From Lachnospiraceae bacterium (lineage in GTDB: Bacteria; Bacillota; Clostridia; Lachnospirales; Lachnospiraceae): DNA of 7,259 nucleotides. Numbering within the stretch: position 1 is the first letter of the stretch; each line of letters starts with the position of its first letter. Below the pieces are notes generated by a model. It was not told the origin of the DNA. It searched no databases and was given only the letters and a program-made list of their open reading frames with translations. Where the stretch lies: positions 1 through 7,259 of the forward strand of contig JAFUKK010000219.1 of NCBI GenBank assembly GCA_017473665.1. The letters are read 5' to 3'. This document shows positions 1 through 6,210 of this stretch, one piece after another. The position numbers and the translations under genes were made by a program.

Positions 1-12
1 AATTGAAAACTA

Positions 13-39
13 TAAAGTTTTTTCTGTGAATGTCGATAA
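13..39 (+). promoter_or_regulatory. Candidate sigma-D (FliA/sigma-28) promoter
   Basis: TAAA at 13-16 is separated by exactly 15 bases from GTCGATAA at 32-39. The known sigma-28 consensus is TAAA, about 15 bases, GCCGATAA, so only one base of the -10 box differs. Transcription would start near 46-48, giving a leader of about 113 bases before the TTG start at 160. No good sigma-A promoter is visible in this stretch, although only the last bases of the upstream region are present. This would place the downstream gene in the motility/late-flagellar regulon. The match is seen in the sequence; the regulon assignment is inferred. Confidence 0.6.
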
Positions 40-58
40 TCTATATACCAGTAGACAC

Positions 59-109
59 CAGGGACGGAATTTGTGCGGCAAGGATATGCCGGCATGGATT
101 TCGTCTCTG
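59..109 (+). promoter_or_regulatory. Structured 5' leader hairpin
   Basis: The leader can fold into a two-part hairpin. The outer stem pairs 59-70 with 98-109 (12 bp, including two G-U pairs). The inner stem pairs 74-80 with 87-94 (7 bp with one bulged G) around the loop AGGATA at 81-86. It lies between the sigma-D-like promoter and the ribosome site at 145-153. I compared it by eye with the c-di-GMP-I class and did not see the conserved core, so no known riboswitch is claimed. It may be a regulatory or stability element, or a chance fold. Confidence 0.4.
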
Positions 110-144
110 TTTGTTTTGGGACCAATTATCAATTAAGACAAGGT

Positions 145-153
145 AAAAGGAGG
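145..153 (+). promoter_or_regulatory. Ribosome binding site that fixes a TTG start
   Basis: AAAAGGAGG ends six bases before TTG at 160-162. This near-perfect Shine-Dalgarno sequence has ideal spacing. The alternative GTG at 73 and ATG at 94 lie inside the leader hairpin and lack a comparable site, so the TTG is the preferred start. Confidence 0.8.
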
Positions 154-159
154 TATTAT

Positions 160-1290
160 TTGAGAATCGATTCCAGTGCAATAGGAATGGAATCCGCTAG
201 AAGCTATAAGGCTTCCAGTACAACGTTTACACGTTTTGTGATAAGGGATTATCAGACAGAACTGCAACAGGCAGGGACTACCCTGGGTAACAATACCGGT
301 GAGAGTACTACCGGGTTGCCGGGGAAAAATCAGGAAAATGTACAGGAGGGGCAGGAAAGCGCCTCTGTGCAGAAGGACTGGCAGAGTTATTTTGGTATAT
401 CATCGGGCCGAATTAATCTGAGAAGGGATGATGAAAGCATTGCGGAGAATCTGCGGCAGGTGACCCTGCGCTATATTTTTCAACTGTTATTTGCAGACCG
501 TAGAAACCGTTTGCAGGAATGGATGGAGGAGCAGGGCTTTGTAGAGGATACTTCCATGCAGAGGGTATCTGACCATACCGATAGTCTGTCTTATCAGACG
601 CAAGCGATAGGGGTAAGTACGCAACTACTGTCCTATCAGCAGGTAAATCAATTTTACGAGCAGGAGACTACTACCTTTTCTTCCCAAGGAACTGTAGTGA
701 CAGGGGACGGACGTACCATCGATTTTGAGGTACAGGTGGGCATGAGCCGTGAATTTCAGCAGACATTTATAGGGCAATTGGACTTGGCTACAGTGAATGT
801 GCTGGATCCTTTGGTAATCAATCTGGATGCGGATGTGGCAACAGTCACGGACCAGCATTTCTTTTTTGACCTGGATAGTGATGGACGTGAGGAGGAATTG
901 GCCATGCTGGGAGCCGGAAGCGGTTATTTGGCATGGGATAAGAATGAGGATGGTCGTATCAATGACGGCAGTGAGTTGTTTGGTACCAGCACCGGAGAAG
1001 GTTTCCGGGAATTGGCAGAATACGATGAGGACAAAGATGGCTGGATTGATGAGGATGATTTTATCTGGAGCAAGCTGCAAATTTGGTGTAAAGATGAAAA
1101 CGGGCGTGACCATCTATATCGTCTGGCTGAAAAGGGTGTGGGCGCTATTTGCCTCAGCAACAGTGATACGGAATTTTCGCAAAAGGATGTGGAAAGTCAG
1201 GTGGATGCAGTGATTCGCAGTACCGGAGTCTTTTTGTTTGAAAATGGTGAGGTGGGAACAGTACAACAGCTGGATCTTGCGCGACAATAA
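160..1290 (+). CDS. Protein with EF-hand-like calcium-binding loops, TTG start
   Basis: The product is a 376-residue protein of unknown function. The open frame extends upstream to 73, but the AAAAGGAGG site places the start at TTG 160, giving MRIDSSAIGMESARSYK. The N-terminal 75 residues are polar and Ser/Thr/Gln-rich; residues 90-130 look helical. The C-terminal half (about 215-376) carries three Asp-rich loops of the EF-hand/dockerin/RTX-adjacent type: DLDSDGREEE at 237-246, DKNEDGRINDGSELFG at 260-275 and DEDKDGWIDEDD at 289-300. The DGSELFG motif is shared with C-terminal parts of RTX-type proteins and with a family of uncharacterised proteins in Clostridia. There is no signal peptide, membrane segment or lipobox, so it is cytoplasmic or leaves by a non-Sec route. 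The sigma-D-like promoter links it to motility or surface regulation by inference. It is followed by a strong terminator and appears monocistronic. Calcium binding is predicted from the loops; function is unknown. Confidence 0.85.
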   Translation: MRIDSSAIGMESARSYKASSTTFTRFVIRDYQTELQQAGTTLGNNTGESTTGLPGKNQENVQEGQESASVQKDWQSYFGISSGRINLRRDDESIAENLRQVTLRYIFQLLFADRRNRLQEWMEEQGFVEDTSMQRVSDHTDSLSYQTQAIGVSTQLLSYQQVNQFYEQETTTFSSQGTVVTGDGRTIDFEVQVGMSREFQQTFIGQLDLATVNVLDPLVINLDADVATVTDQHFFFDLDSDGREEELAMLGAGSGYLAWDKNEDGRINDGSELFGTSTGEGFRELAEYDEDKDGWIDEDDFIWSKLQIWCKDENGRDHLYRLAEKGVGAICLSNSDTEFSQKDVESQVDAVIRSTGVFLFENGEVGTVQQLDLARQ

Positions 1291-1298
1291 ATTGTTTT

Positions 1299-1327
1299 GA
1301 ATAAGTTTGTTTCTTTCGGTAACACTA
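1299..1327 (+). promoter_or_regulatory. Possible sigma-F-like (forespore) promoter
   Basis: GAATA at 1299-1303, 14 bases, then GGTAACACTA at 1318-1327. The -10 half fits the known Bacillus sigma-F pattern GGNNANAMTR at every specified position. The -35 half (GYATA) has one mismatch, and the spacer is one base short. The downstream product resembles SpoIIQ, which is a sigma-F gene in Bacillus, and that makes the match more interesting. Against it, a strong terminator lies between this site and the gene. Degenerate promoter patterns also occur by chance. Confidence 0.3.
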
Positions 1328-1347
1328 ACTGTAAAGAAAATATTCTT

Positions 1348-1387
1348 TCCGGAGCAACTCCCTGAGGGGTTGTTCCGGATACTTTTT
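1348..1387 (+). terminator. Rho-independent terminator after the calcium-loop gene
   Basis: A 14-bp stem pairs 1348-1361 with 1366-1379 (all Watson-Crick except two G-U pairs) around the loop CTGA at 1362-1365. It is followed by a T-run at 1383-1387. It lies 57 bases after the stop of the upstream gene and 46 bases before the next start. It most simply ends the upstream transcript; if the sigma-F-like site at 1299-1327 is real, it would also act as an attenuator for the next gene. Confidence 0.85.
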
Positions 1388-1433
1388 AGGCGAAACGGAT
1401 ACAGTTTCAAAAAGTGGAAGGAAGGAACGGCTT

Positions 1434-2321
1434 ATGACAGGTAAAGGGTTTGGAAAAAATCATAACAAAAAAGAAAAGATTGCCATTTTGGCAGCAAGTG
1501 GTTTTGTGCTGGCAGCACTTACTATGACCGGATTATATATGGGGGAGCAAAATCAGCAGGAATCAGATGACGGCTATACCATCGATTTTGATGCGCTGGA
1601 GGAAAGTGTGGAAAATAAGAATCAGGAAATAGCCCGGAATATGGAAAAGAAGGCATTAGAAAGCCCTATTATTGCAGAGGAAGTGCCCAAGGAGCAGGAT
1701 ACTTCAAAGGAGTCGACAGATTCCCGGAAAAGTGAGACAAAACCTGTGAAGGAGGAAAGTAAGCAGTCGCCCCAGACGGTGGAGCCTTCCACGGAGCCGG
1801 AAGTACAGCAGGAGCTACAGGAGGAAGTACCTCAGCAGGCTGAGGCTACAGAGGCAGAAGCATTGGAAGCAGATACCAATCAGGTCTTGAATGGACCAGC
1901 AAAGTCCTATGATGAAGCCCAGGGCCTGGTACGTCCTCTGAACGGAGAGGTATTAATGCCCTTTAGTATGGATAGCAGTATTTATTTCCGCACTCTGGAC
2001 CAATATAAATATAACCCGGCCACCATCCTTTCTTCAGAGGCGGGCACTTCTGTGCTGGCTTGCGCAGACGGTCAGGTGGCAAATATTTATGAAAGCAGAG
2101 AGACCGGTAAGACTGTGGTAGTGGATATGGGTAGCGGTTATACCATGACCTATGGTCAGTTGCAGGATGTTTGTGTGACTGTAGGTAGTTATGTGACTGC
2201 GGGCAGCATGATTGCCAGAGTATCAGAACCGACCATTTACTATACGTTGGAAGGTACCAATCTGTATCTTCTGATGGAAAAGGATGGGGAGCCTGTGAAT
2301 CCGGAACCACTGTTCCGATAG
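1434..2321 (+). CDS. SpoIIQ-like membrane-anchored degenerate LytM/M23 protein
   Basis: The product is 295 residues. ATG 1434 is preceded by GGAAGGAAGGAA with six-base spacing. A Lys-rich cytoplasmic N-terminus precedes one membrane segment (about 17-36), leaving the rest outside. Residues 84-146 are a Glu/Pro/Gln-rich linker suited to spanning the wall or intermembrane space. The C-terminus (about 165-295) is a LytM-type fold: LNGEVLMPFSMD, a lipoyl-like beta core (VDMGSGYTMTYGQL, 230-243) and the closing DGEPVNPEPLF. Active M23 enzymes need HxxxD and HxH zinc ligands. Here the first site reads QYKYNPATI (190-198) and the HLHFE site reads NLYLLM (276-281), so all ligands are lost. SpoIIQ-type proteins have this architecture and bind SpoIIIAH rather than cut peptidoglycan. 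Such a role is plausible but unproven, because the usual clostridial spoIID neighbour is absent. A general envelope scaffold role is the alternative. Confidence 0.8.
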   Translation: MTGKGFGKNHNKKEKIAILAASGFVLAALTMTGLYMGEQNQQESDDGYTIDFDALEESVENKNQEIARNMEKKALESPIIAEEVPKEQDTSKESTDSRKSETKPVKEESKQSPQTVEPSTEPEVQQELQEEVPQQAEATEAEALEADTNQVLNGPAKSYDEAQGLVRPLNGEVLMPFSMDSSIYFRTLDQYKYNPATILSSEAGTSVLACADGQVANIYESRETGKTVVVDMGSGYTMTYGQLQDVCVTVGSYVTAGSMIARVSEPTIYYTLEGTNLYLLMEKDGEPVNPEPLFR

Positions 2322-2331
2322 TAAATAAACA

Positions 2332-2359
2332 TTGCTTTATACCCATTTCGTGATAAAAT
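2332..2359 (+). promoter_or_regulatory. Candidate sigma-A promoter for the lipoprotein-ddl-murF operon
   Basis: TTGCTT at 2332-2337, a 16-base spacer, and TAAAAT at 2354-2359. The -10 box is one base off the consensus; the -35 box matches in only the first three and a further weak position. Transcription would start near 2366, about 26 bases before the TTG start at 2392. No terminator separates this from the previous gene, so read-through from 1434-2321 is also possible. Confidence 0.4.
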
Positions 2360-2391
2360 AGTGTCATGAGTAAATGGAATGGAGAAGAGCT

Positions 2392-3633
2392 TTGAGAGCA
2401 GGCAGAAGATTCGGGCTGCTGTTAGTGACCTGTATAATTGAATTACAAATATGCGGATGCTCCGCTGCAAATGCTACGGATTCCGTCGCGATGGCAAACA
2501 ACGGCATGGAGCAGACACCTATTGTGGATTATGCAGTGCCTCAGCAGCAACCCAATGTTTTAATTGACAGACAGGGATACCAGATTGGTAGTGAAAAGGA
2601 AGCGGTAGTAAAAGGTACTACTCTGCCGGAGCATTTTCATATTGTCGATCAAAAGACCCAGGATGTAGTTTATAGCGGGGTACTGGAACAGATTGTATAT
2701 CTGGAGGAGGGAGCCTGCTACATAGGATATGCGGATTTTACGGATTTTGACAGGGTGGGAGACTATTACCTAAAGTGTGACAGAGTGGGTGAGTCCTATT
2801 CCTTTCATATCGGAGACGCCAATTATGAGCAGTTGTTCTATCAACAGCTGGCAGAGATGGAGGCGGCATGTGACAGTGGGACCATTTCACTGGATGGTAT
2901 TAACCAGATGTTGATTGCCTATGAATGGTATCCTCAGCTGTTTGAGGATGAAGATGCAGATGAGATTCCGGATACTTTGGAACATATTACCGCCTGGATT
3001 GATAATAATGCCCAAAATATGACAGAAGAGGGAGACTATTTGGTGGCGGTACTGGCCAAGTTCAGTTATCTGTATCAGGGATATAATCGTAAGTATGCCA
3101 CCCAATGTTTACAGATGGCATCTAATCTGCATAGCCAGATTACCAATCATAAGAATGCAGATAGCTTTTATGCCCTTACAGAGCTTTATCGTGCTTCCGG
3201 TCTGCGGGAATATGAAGTAAAGATTGAAGAGCAGACAAGCTTTTTTGAAGCCGGTGGAAGCTATTTGGAGCAGATGGGATATTTGTATGGTACCATGACT
3301 TATCTGGTGACCAGACAGGATATTGATATTGATTTGTGTAGTACTCTGATGTCCAATATGATGGCCCGGGCAGAGGAAATTGCTGATGTGCATGGAGATA
3401 TTTTGCATCCTTTGTTTCCCCGGAATAACGGCAATCAGGATTTGAACAAGAAAGCCTTTGAACTGGCTTGTGCCAATTATGTAATGAACAATTACCAGTA
3501 TAATCATGTGCAGGAGGAGTTTTTTCACTACATGATGGGACGCAATAAGGATTCCCGTTCCCTGTATCTGGAGTTGGAGAGTCGGGAGGGCTATCTGGTA
3601 TTATTGGCCCAGCTGACGAATATATATTTTTAA
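2392..3633 (+). CDS. Lipoprotein related to glycoside hydrolase family 9, probable pseudoenzyme
   Basis: The product is 413 residues from TTG 2392, which follows GGAGAAG at 2381-2387. ATG 2374 has no ribosome site and is less likely. The N-terminus MRAGRRFGLLLVTC is a short signal peptide ending in ICGC, a lipobox with lipidated Cys23. Residues 54-141 match the Ig-like CelD_N domain that precedes GH9 catalytic domains (NVLIDRQGYQIGSEKEAVV, then FTDFDRVGDYYLKCD and SFHIGD). Residues 145-413 follow the GH9 helical barrel in outline: LIAYEWYPQLFEDEDADEIPD (two parts, 174-184 and 185-194), YATQCLQMA (235-243) and the late MMGRNKDSRS (381-390). The catalytic DAGD segment normally before the YE-P-F stretch is missing, as is the HHR loop near the C-terminus, and the barrel is shortened. 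A binding or structural role at the cell surface is inferred. It heads an operon with ddl 35 bases downstream. Confidence 0.75.
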   Translation: MRAGRRFGLLLVTCIIELQICGCSAANATDSVAMANNGMEQTPIVDYAVPQQQPNVLIDRQGYQIGSEKEAVVKGTTLPEHFHIVDQKTQDVVYSGVLEQIVYLEEGACYIGYADFTDFDRVGDYYLKCDRVGESYSFHIGDANYEQLFYQQLAEMEAACDSGTISLDGINQMLIAYEWYPQLFEDEDADEIPDTLEHITAWIDNNAQNMTEEGDYLVAVLAKFSYLYQGYNRKYATQCLQMASNLHSQITNHKNADSFYALTELYRASGLREYEVKIEEQTSFFEAGGSYLEQMGYLYGTMTYLVTRQDIDIDLCSTLMSNMMARAEEIADVHGDILHPLFPRNNGNQDLNKKAFELACANYVMNNYQYNHVQEEFFHYMMGRNKDSRSLYLELESREGYLVLLAQLTNIYF

Positions 3634-3651
3634 ATGCAAAAGAAGCTTTGG

Positions 3652-3671
3652 AAAGGTATGGTAGGTAGATG
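3652..3671 (+). promoter_or_regulatory. Translation start region of ddl, copy 1 of a repeated motif
   Basis: AAAGGTATGG is followed by TAGGTAG and the ddl ATG. A four-codon mini frame (ATG GTA GGT AGA TGA, 3658-3672) ends across the ddl start as ATGA. The AAAGG at 3652-3656 is 12 bases from the ddl ATG, a long spacing, and only one base from the mini ATG. Nearly the same layout precedes murF at 4693-4713. Confidence 0.45.
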
Positions 3672-4688
3672 AAGATAGTAGTATTAGCAGGCGGAACCAG
3701 TACGGAGAGAGATGTATCTTTGATTTCCGGCAGTATGATATATAGGGCACTGAAAAAGAATGGGCATCAGGCGATGCTTCTGGATGTGTACCTGGGCTAC
3801 GAGGGAGACCCGGAGCAGGTGTTTGATTTGGAATGAGATTGGACAGAAAATATCGGTAAAATATCAGAAACCAATCCGGACCTGGAGACTATTAAGGCCA
3901 TGCGTAAGGATGGGGGCAAGAGTTTTTTCGGACCTAATGTACTGAGAATCTGTCAGAGCGCAGATGCGGTATTTATGGCACTTCATGGTGCTAACGGCGA
4001 AGATGGCAAAATTCAGGCATGCTTTGAATTAATGGGTATTCCTTATACCGGGACAGATTTTGTCAGTGCAGCTATGGCTATGGATAAGGGTATTACCAAA
4101 GATATTTTTAAGGCATATGGTATTCCCACGCCTGCAGGTATTCGTTTGCGGAAGGGCGGTCAGGAGAGCGAGAAGGTACCTTTCCCTTGCATAGTAAAGG
4201 CTTGTTGCGGCGGTTCCAGTGTAGGTGTGTGTATTGCACGAAATGAGGAGGAATACCGGGCGGCTAAGGAAGAGGCTTTCCGATATGACAATGAAGTGGT
4301 AGTGGAGCAATATATTACCGGCAGGGAGTTTTCTGTAGGTGTGATGGATGGCAAGGCATTACCCGTCATTGAGATTGCACCCAAGCAGGGCTTTTATGAC
4401 TATAAAAATAAATATCAGGCAGGCAGTGCAGTGGAGACTTGCCCGGCAGAGATTACACCGGAGCAGACAGCAAGGATGCAGCAGATTGCGGAGCAGGTAT
4501 TTGCAGCGCTACGGTTAAAGAATTATGCCCGTATGGACTTTATGATGGAGGCAGACGGAAGTATGTATTGTCTGGAAGCTAACACTTTACCCGGCATGAC
4601 CCCCACTTCCCTTTTACCCCAGGAAGCGGCAGCGGTGGGTATCAGCTTTGAGCAGTTGTGCGAGCGGATATTAAGTAATGCATTATAA
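3669..4688 (+). pseudogene. ddl: D-alanine--D-alanine ligase, interrupted by in-frame TGA at codon 56
   Basis: Ddl is a cytoplasmic ATP-grasp enzyme that joins two D-alanines for peptidoglycan. Reading from ATG 3669 gives [17 protein letters not shown] and a 339-residue frame of normal Ddl length, except for TGA at 3834-3836 (after VFDLE). The same frame continues with DWTENIGKISE and full family similarity, so this is a base substitution, not a frameshift. Read through, all key parts are present: Glu13 of the catalytic triad, ALHGANGEDGKIQ (104-116), the loop CGGSSVGV (180-187), YKNKY (245-249) with the Tyr typical of D-Ala rather than D-Lac ligases, ARMDF with Asp290, and LEAN (302-305) with the magnesium ligands Glu303 and Asn305. 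An ATG at 3900 opens 262 residues but lacks a good ribosome site, and its product would lack Glu13. murF follows 22 bases later. A real nonsense mutation, an assembly error or stop-codon readthrough are the options. Confidence 0.85.
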
Positions 4689-4692
4689 TGGC

Positions 4693-4713
4693 AAAGGTAT
4701 GGTTGGATAAATG
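4693..4713 (+). promoter_or_regulatory. Translation start region of murF, copy 2 of a repeated motif
   Basis: AAAGGTATGG is followed by TTGGATAA and the murF ATG. A three-codon mini frame (ATG GTT GGA TAA, 4699-4710) ends directly against the murF ATG at 4711. The AAAGG at 4693-4697 is 13 bases from the murF start. Copy 1 lies before ddl at 3652-3671; the two share at least the first 11 bases plus GG three bases on. Confidence 0.45.
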
Positions 4714-6177
4714 AATTTGACGATTGGGCAGATTGTAGATGCCTGCAAAGGCACATTGGTATATAGAGGCCTCCCCGAACAGGAGGAGGCATTTAGAGAG
4801 ACTCTTGTAACCGGTGTGGTATTGGATTCCAGACAGGTCACAGAGGGAGGGGTGTTTGTAGCCACGGTGGGACAACGGGTGGATGGACACGACTTTATCT
4901 CCCAGGTCTTTCACAAGGGAGCTTTGCTGGTGGTTTGTGAGAAAGCTCCGGAGTCGGTACAGGATGAAGGTGCAGCGTCGGCAATGACCTTGGCGTTGGG
5001 CAGTTATGTGTTGGTGGAGGATTCCTTCCGGGCTCTGAAGTCTATTGCAGAGGCTTATCGTAAGACTTTGGATATCCCTATTGTGGGTATTACCGGAAGC
5101 GTGGGCAAGACCAGTACCAAGGAGTTCATTGCAGGTGTGCTGGCGGAAAAATATCAGGTGTTAAAAACAGAGGGCAATTATAACAACGAAGTAGGAGTGC
5201 CCCTGACCCTGCTGCGTATTAGACCTGAACACCAGGTGGCAGTGGTGGAAATGGGTATCAGTGATTTTGGCGAGATGCACAGACTCAGCAGGATGGTGCG
5301 CCCGGATATTGCGGTAATCACCAATATTGGCCAGTGTCATTTGGAGAATCTAAAGACCCGGGATGGTATCCTACAGGCCAAGACTGAGATATTTGATTTC
5401 ATGTCTGTGGATGGTTATATTTGTTTAAATGGCGAGGATGATAAATTACAGGGGGTACAGTCTCCCGGAAATCAACAGCTTCGATTCTTTGGTTTGGGTG
5501 AGAATCCTACGGAGGCCGTATATGCCACGGATATCGTGAGTAAGGGACTATGGGGCAGCCGTGCGGTATTGCATTTCCAAAGGGGAGATAGCTATGAAGT
5601 AGAGATTCCCCTACCCGGTATGCATATGGTTACCAATGCAGCAGCTGCAGCATGTGTGGCAGAGATTCTGGGGCTTACCGGTGAGGAAATCCGGCAGGGC
5701 ATCAGTGGTGTATCTGCGATTGGTGGCAGAAACCGCCTGATTGCGGGTAAGTGCCGGACTTTGATAGATGATTGCTATAATGCCAATCCGGTATCCATGA
5801 AAGCAGGTATTGATTTGTTACAAATGGCAGATACCCATACGGTTGCACTTTTGGGGGATATGTTTGAACTGGGGGAGCATTCGGACAGCTTGCATGCAGA
5901 GGTAGGTGCATATGCAGTGGCACAGGGGGTAAATACCCTCATATGTGTAGGCGAAAACAGCAGGCATATGTATGAGGCGGCTCTTAAGGCACGGGAGGCT
6001 GACCATGCATCCCGGGAAGCTATCAATGAGCAGCAGGTGATTTATTATGCCACCAGAGAAGCATTGCTGGACCAACTGCAAAGTGCACCCGAGCAGATAT
6101 TACCTACTGACAGTACGGTACTGATCAAGGCCTCCCATGGTATGCATTTTGAAGAAATCGTAGAACTATTAAGATAA
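4711..6177 (+). CDS. murF: UDP-N-acetylmuramoyl-tripeptide--D-alanyl-D-alanine ligase
   Basis: MurF adds D-Ala-D-Ala to the UDP-MurNAc-tripeptide with ATP, the last cytoplasmic peptide step of peptidoglycan precursor synthesis, and so uses the Ddl product directly. The 488 residues are a little longer than typical MurF (about 450-460). Domain 1 (1-115) opens MNLTIGQIVDACKG with the substrate-binding DSRQVTEGGVFVA (39-51). Domain 2 has the ATP P-loop GITGSVGKTSTKE (126-138), GNYNNEVGVP (155-164), VVEMGIS (178-184), and TNIGQCHLE (204-212). Domain 3 has GGRNRL (338-343), DDCYNANPVSM (353-363) and LGDMFELG (381-388), then LIKASHGMHFEEIV near the end. Two slightly longer stretches (about 80-95 and 428-445) explain the extra length. 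The frame is intact. It is the last gene of the operon, and a terminator begins six bases after its stop. Any loss of Ddl function would starve this enzyme of substrate. Confidence 0.97.
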   Translation: MNLTIGQIVDACKGTLVYRGLPEQEEAFRETLVTGVVLDSRQVTEGGVFVATVGQRVDGHDFISQVFHKGALLVVCEKAPESVQDEGAASAMTLALGSYVLVEDSFRALKSIAEAYRKTLDIPIVGITGSVGKTSTKEFIAGVLAEKYQVLKTEGNYNNEVGVPLTLLRIRPEHQVAVVEMGISDFGEMHRLSRMVRPDIAVITNIGQCHLENLKTRDGILQAKTEIFDFMSVDGYICLNGEDDKLQGVQSPGNQQLRFFGLGENPTEAVYATDIVSKGLWGSRAVLHFQRGDSYEVEIPLPGMHMVTNAAAAACVAEILGLTGEEIRQGISGVSAIGGRNRLIAGKCRTLIDDCYNANPVSMKAGIDLLQMADTHTVALLGDMFELGEHSDSLHAEVGAYAVAQGVNTLICVGENSRHMYEAALKAREADHASREAINEQQVIYYATREALLDQLQSAPEQILPTDSTVLIKASHGMHFEEIVELLR

Positions 6178-6183
6178 TCACGG

Positions 6184-6210
6184 AAAGGAGCTTGTAAAAG
6201 CTCCTTTTTT
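6184..6210 (+). terminator. Rho-independent terminator of the murF operon
   Basis: A perfect 10-bp stem pairs AAAGGAGCTT at 6184-6193 with AAGCTCCTTT at 6198-6207 around the loop GTAA, and the T-run extends to 6210. It starts six bases after the murF stop. The T-run is followed immediately by GATGCC, the left end of the large palindrome. Confidence 0.95.

Noticed and set aside
6..23. AAAACT/AGTTTT hairpin with T-run as a terminator of an upstream gene
   Set aside because: The six-base stem has only one G-C pair, overlaps the promoter -35 box, and the upstream gene is outside the window.
59..109. Leader hairpin as a c-di-GMP-I riboswitch
   Set aside because: GGGACG is present, but the other conserved core elements of that class are not recognisable.
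73..159. GTG at 73 as the start of the calcium-loop gene
   Set aside because: It lies within the leader hairpin without a Shine-Dalgarno sequence, while TTG 160 has AAAAGGAGG at six-base spacing.
2302..2317. CGGAAC/GTTCCG hairpin at the end of the SpoIIQ-like gene as a terminator
   Set aside because: It is only 6 bp, lies within the coding sequence and has no T-run after it.
2374..2391. ATG 2374 as the start of the GH9-like lipoprotein
   Set aside because: No ribosome site precedes it; GGAGAAG sits before TTG 2392, and the signal peptide is normal from there.
3834..3876. TGA as selenocysteine or as a reassigned Trp codon
   Set aside because: The downstream stem is weak, the position is a non-catalytic linker, Trp is encoded by TGG elsewhere, and other long genes have no internal TGA. 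Kept only as a check in the ddl finding.
3900..4688. A complete 262-residue gene starting at ATG 3900
   Set aside because: The frame is the remainder of ddl after the in-frame TGA. It has no good ribosome site and would lack the N-terminal Glu of the active site.
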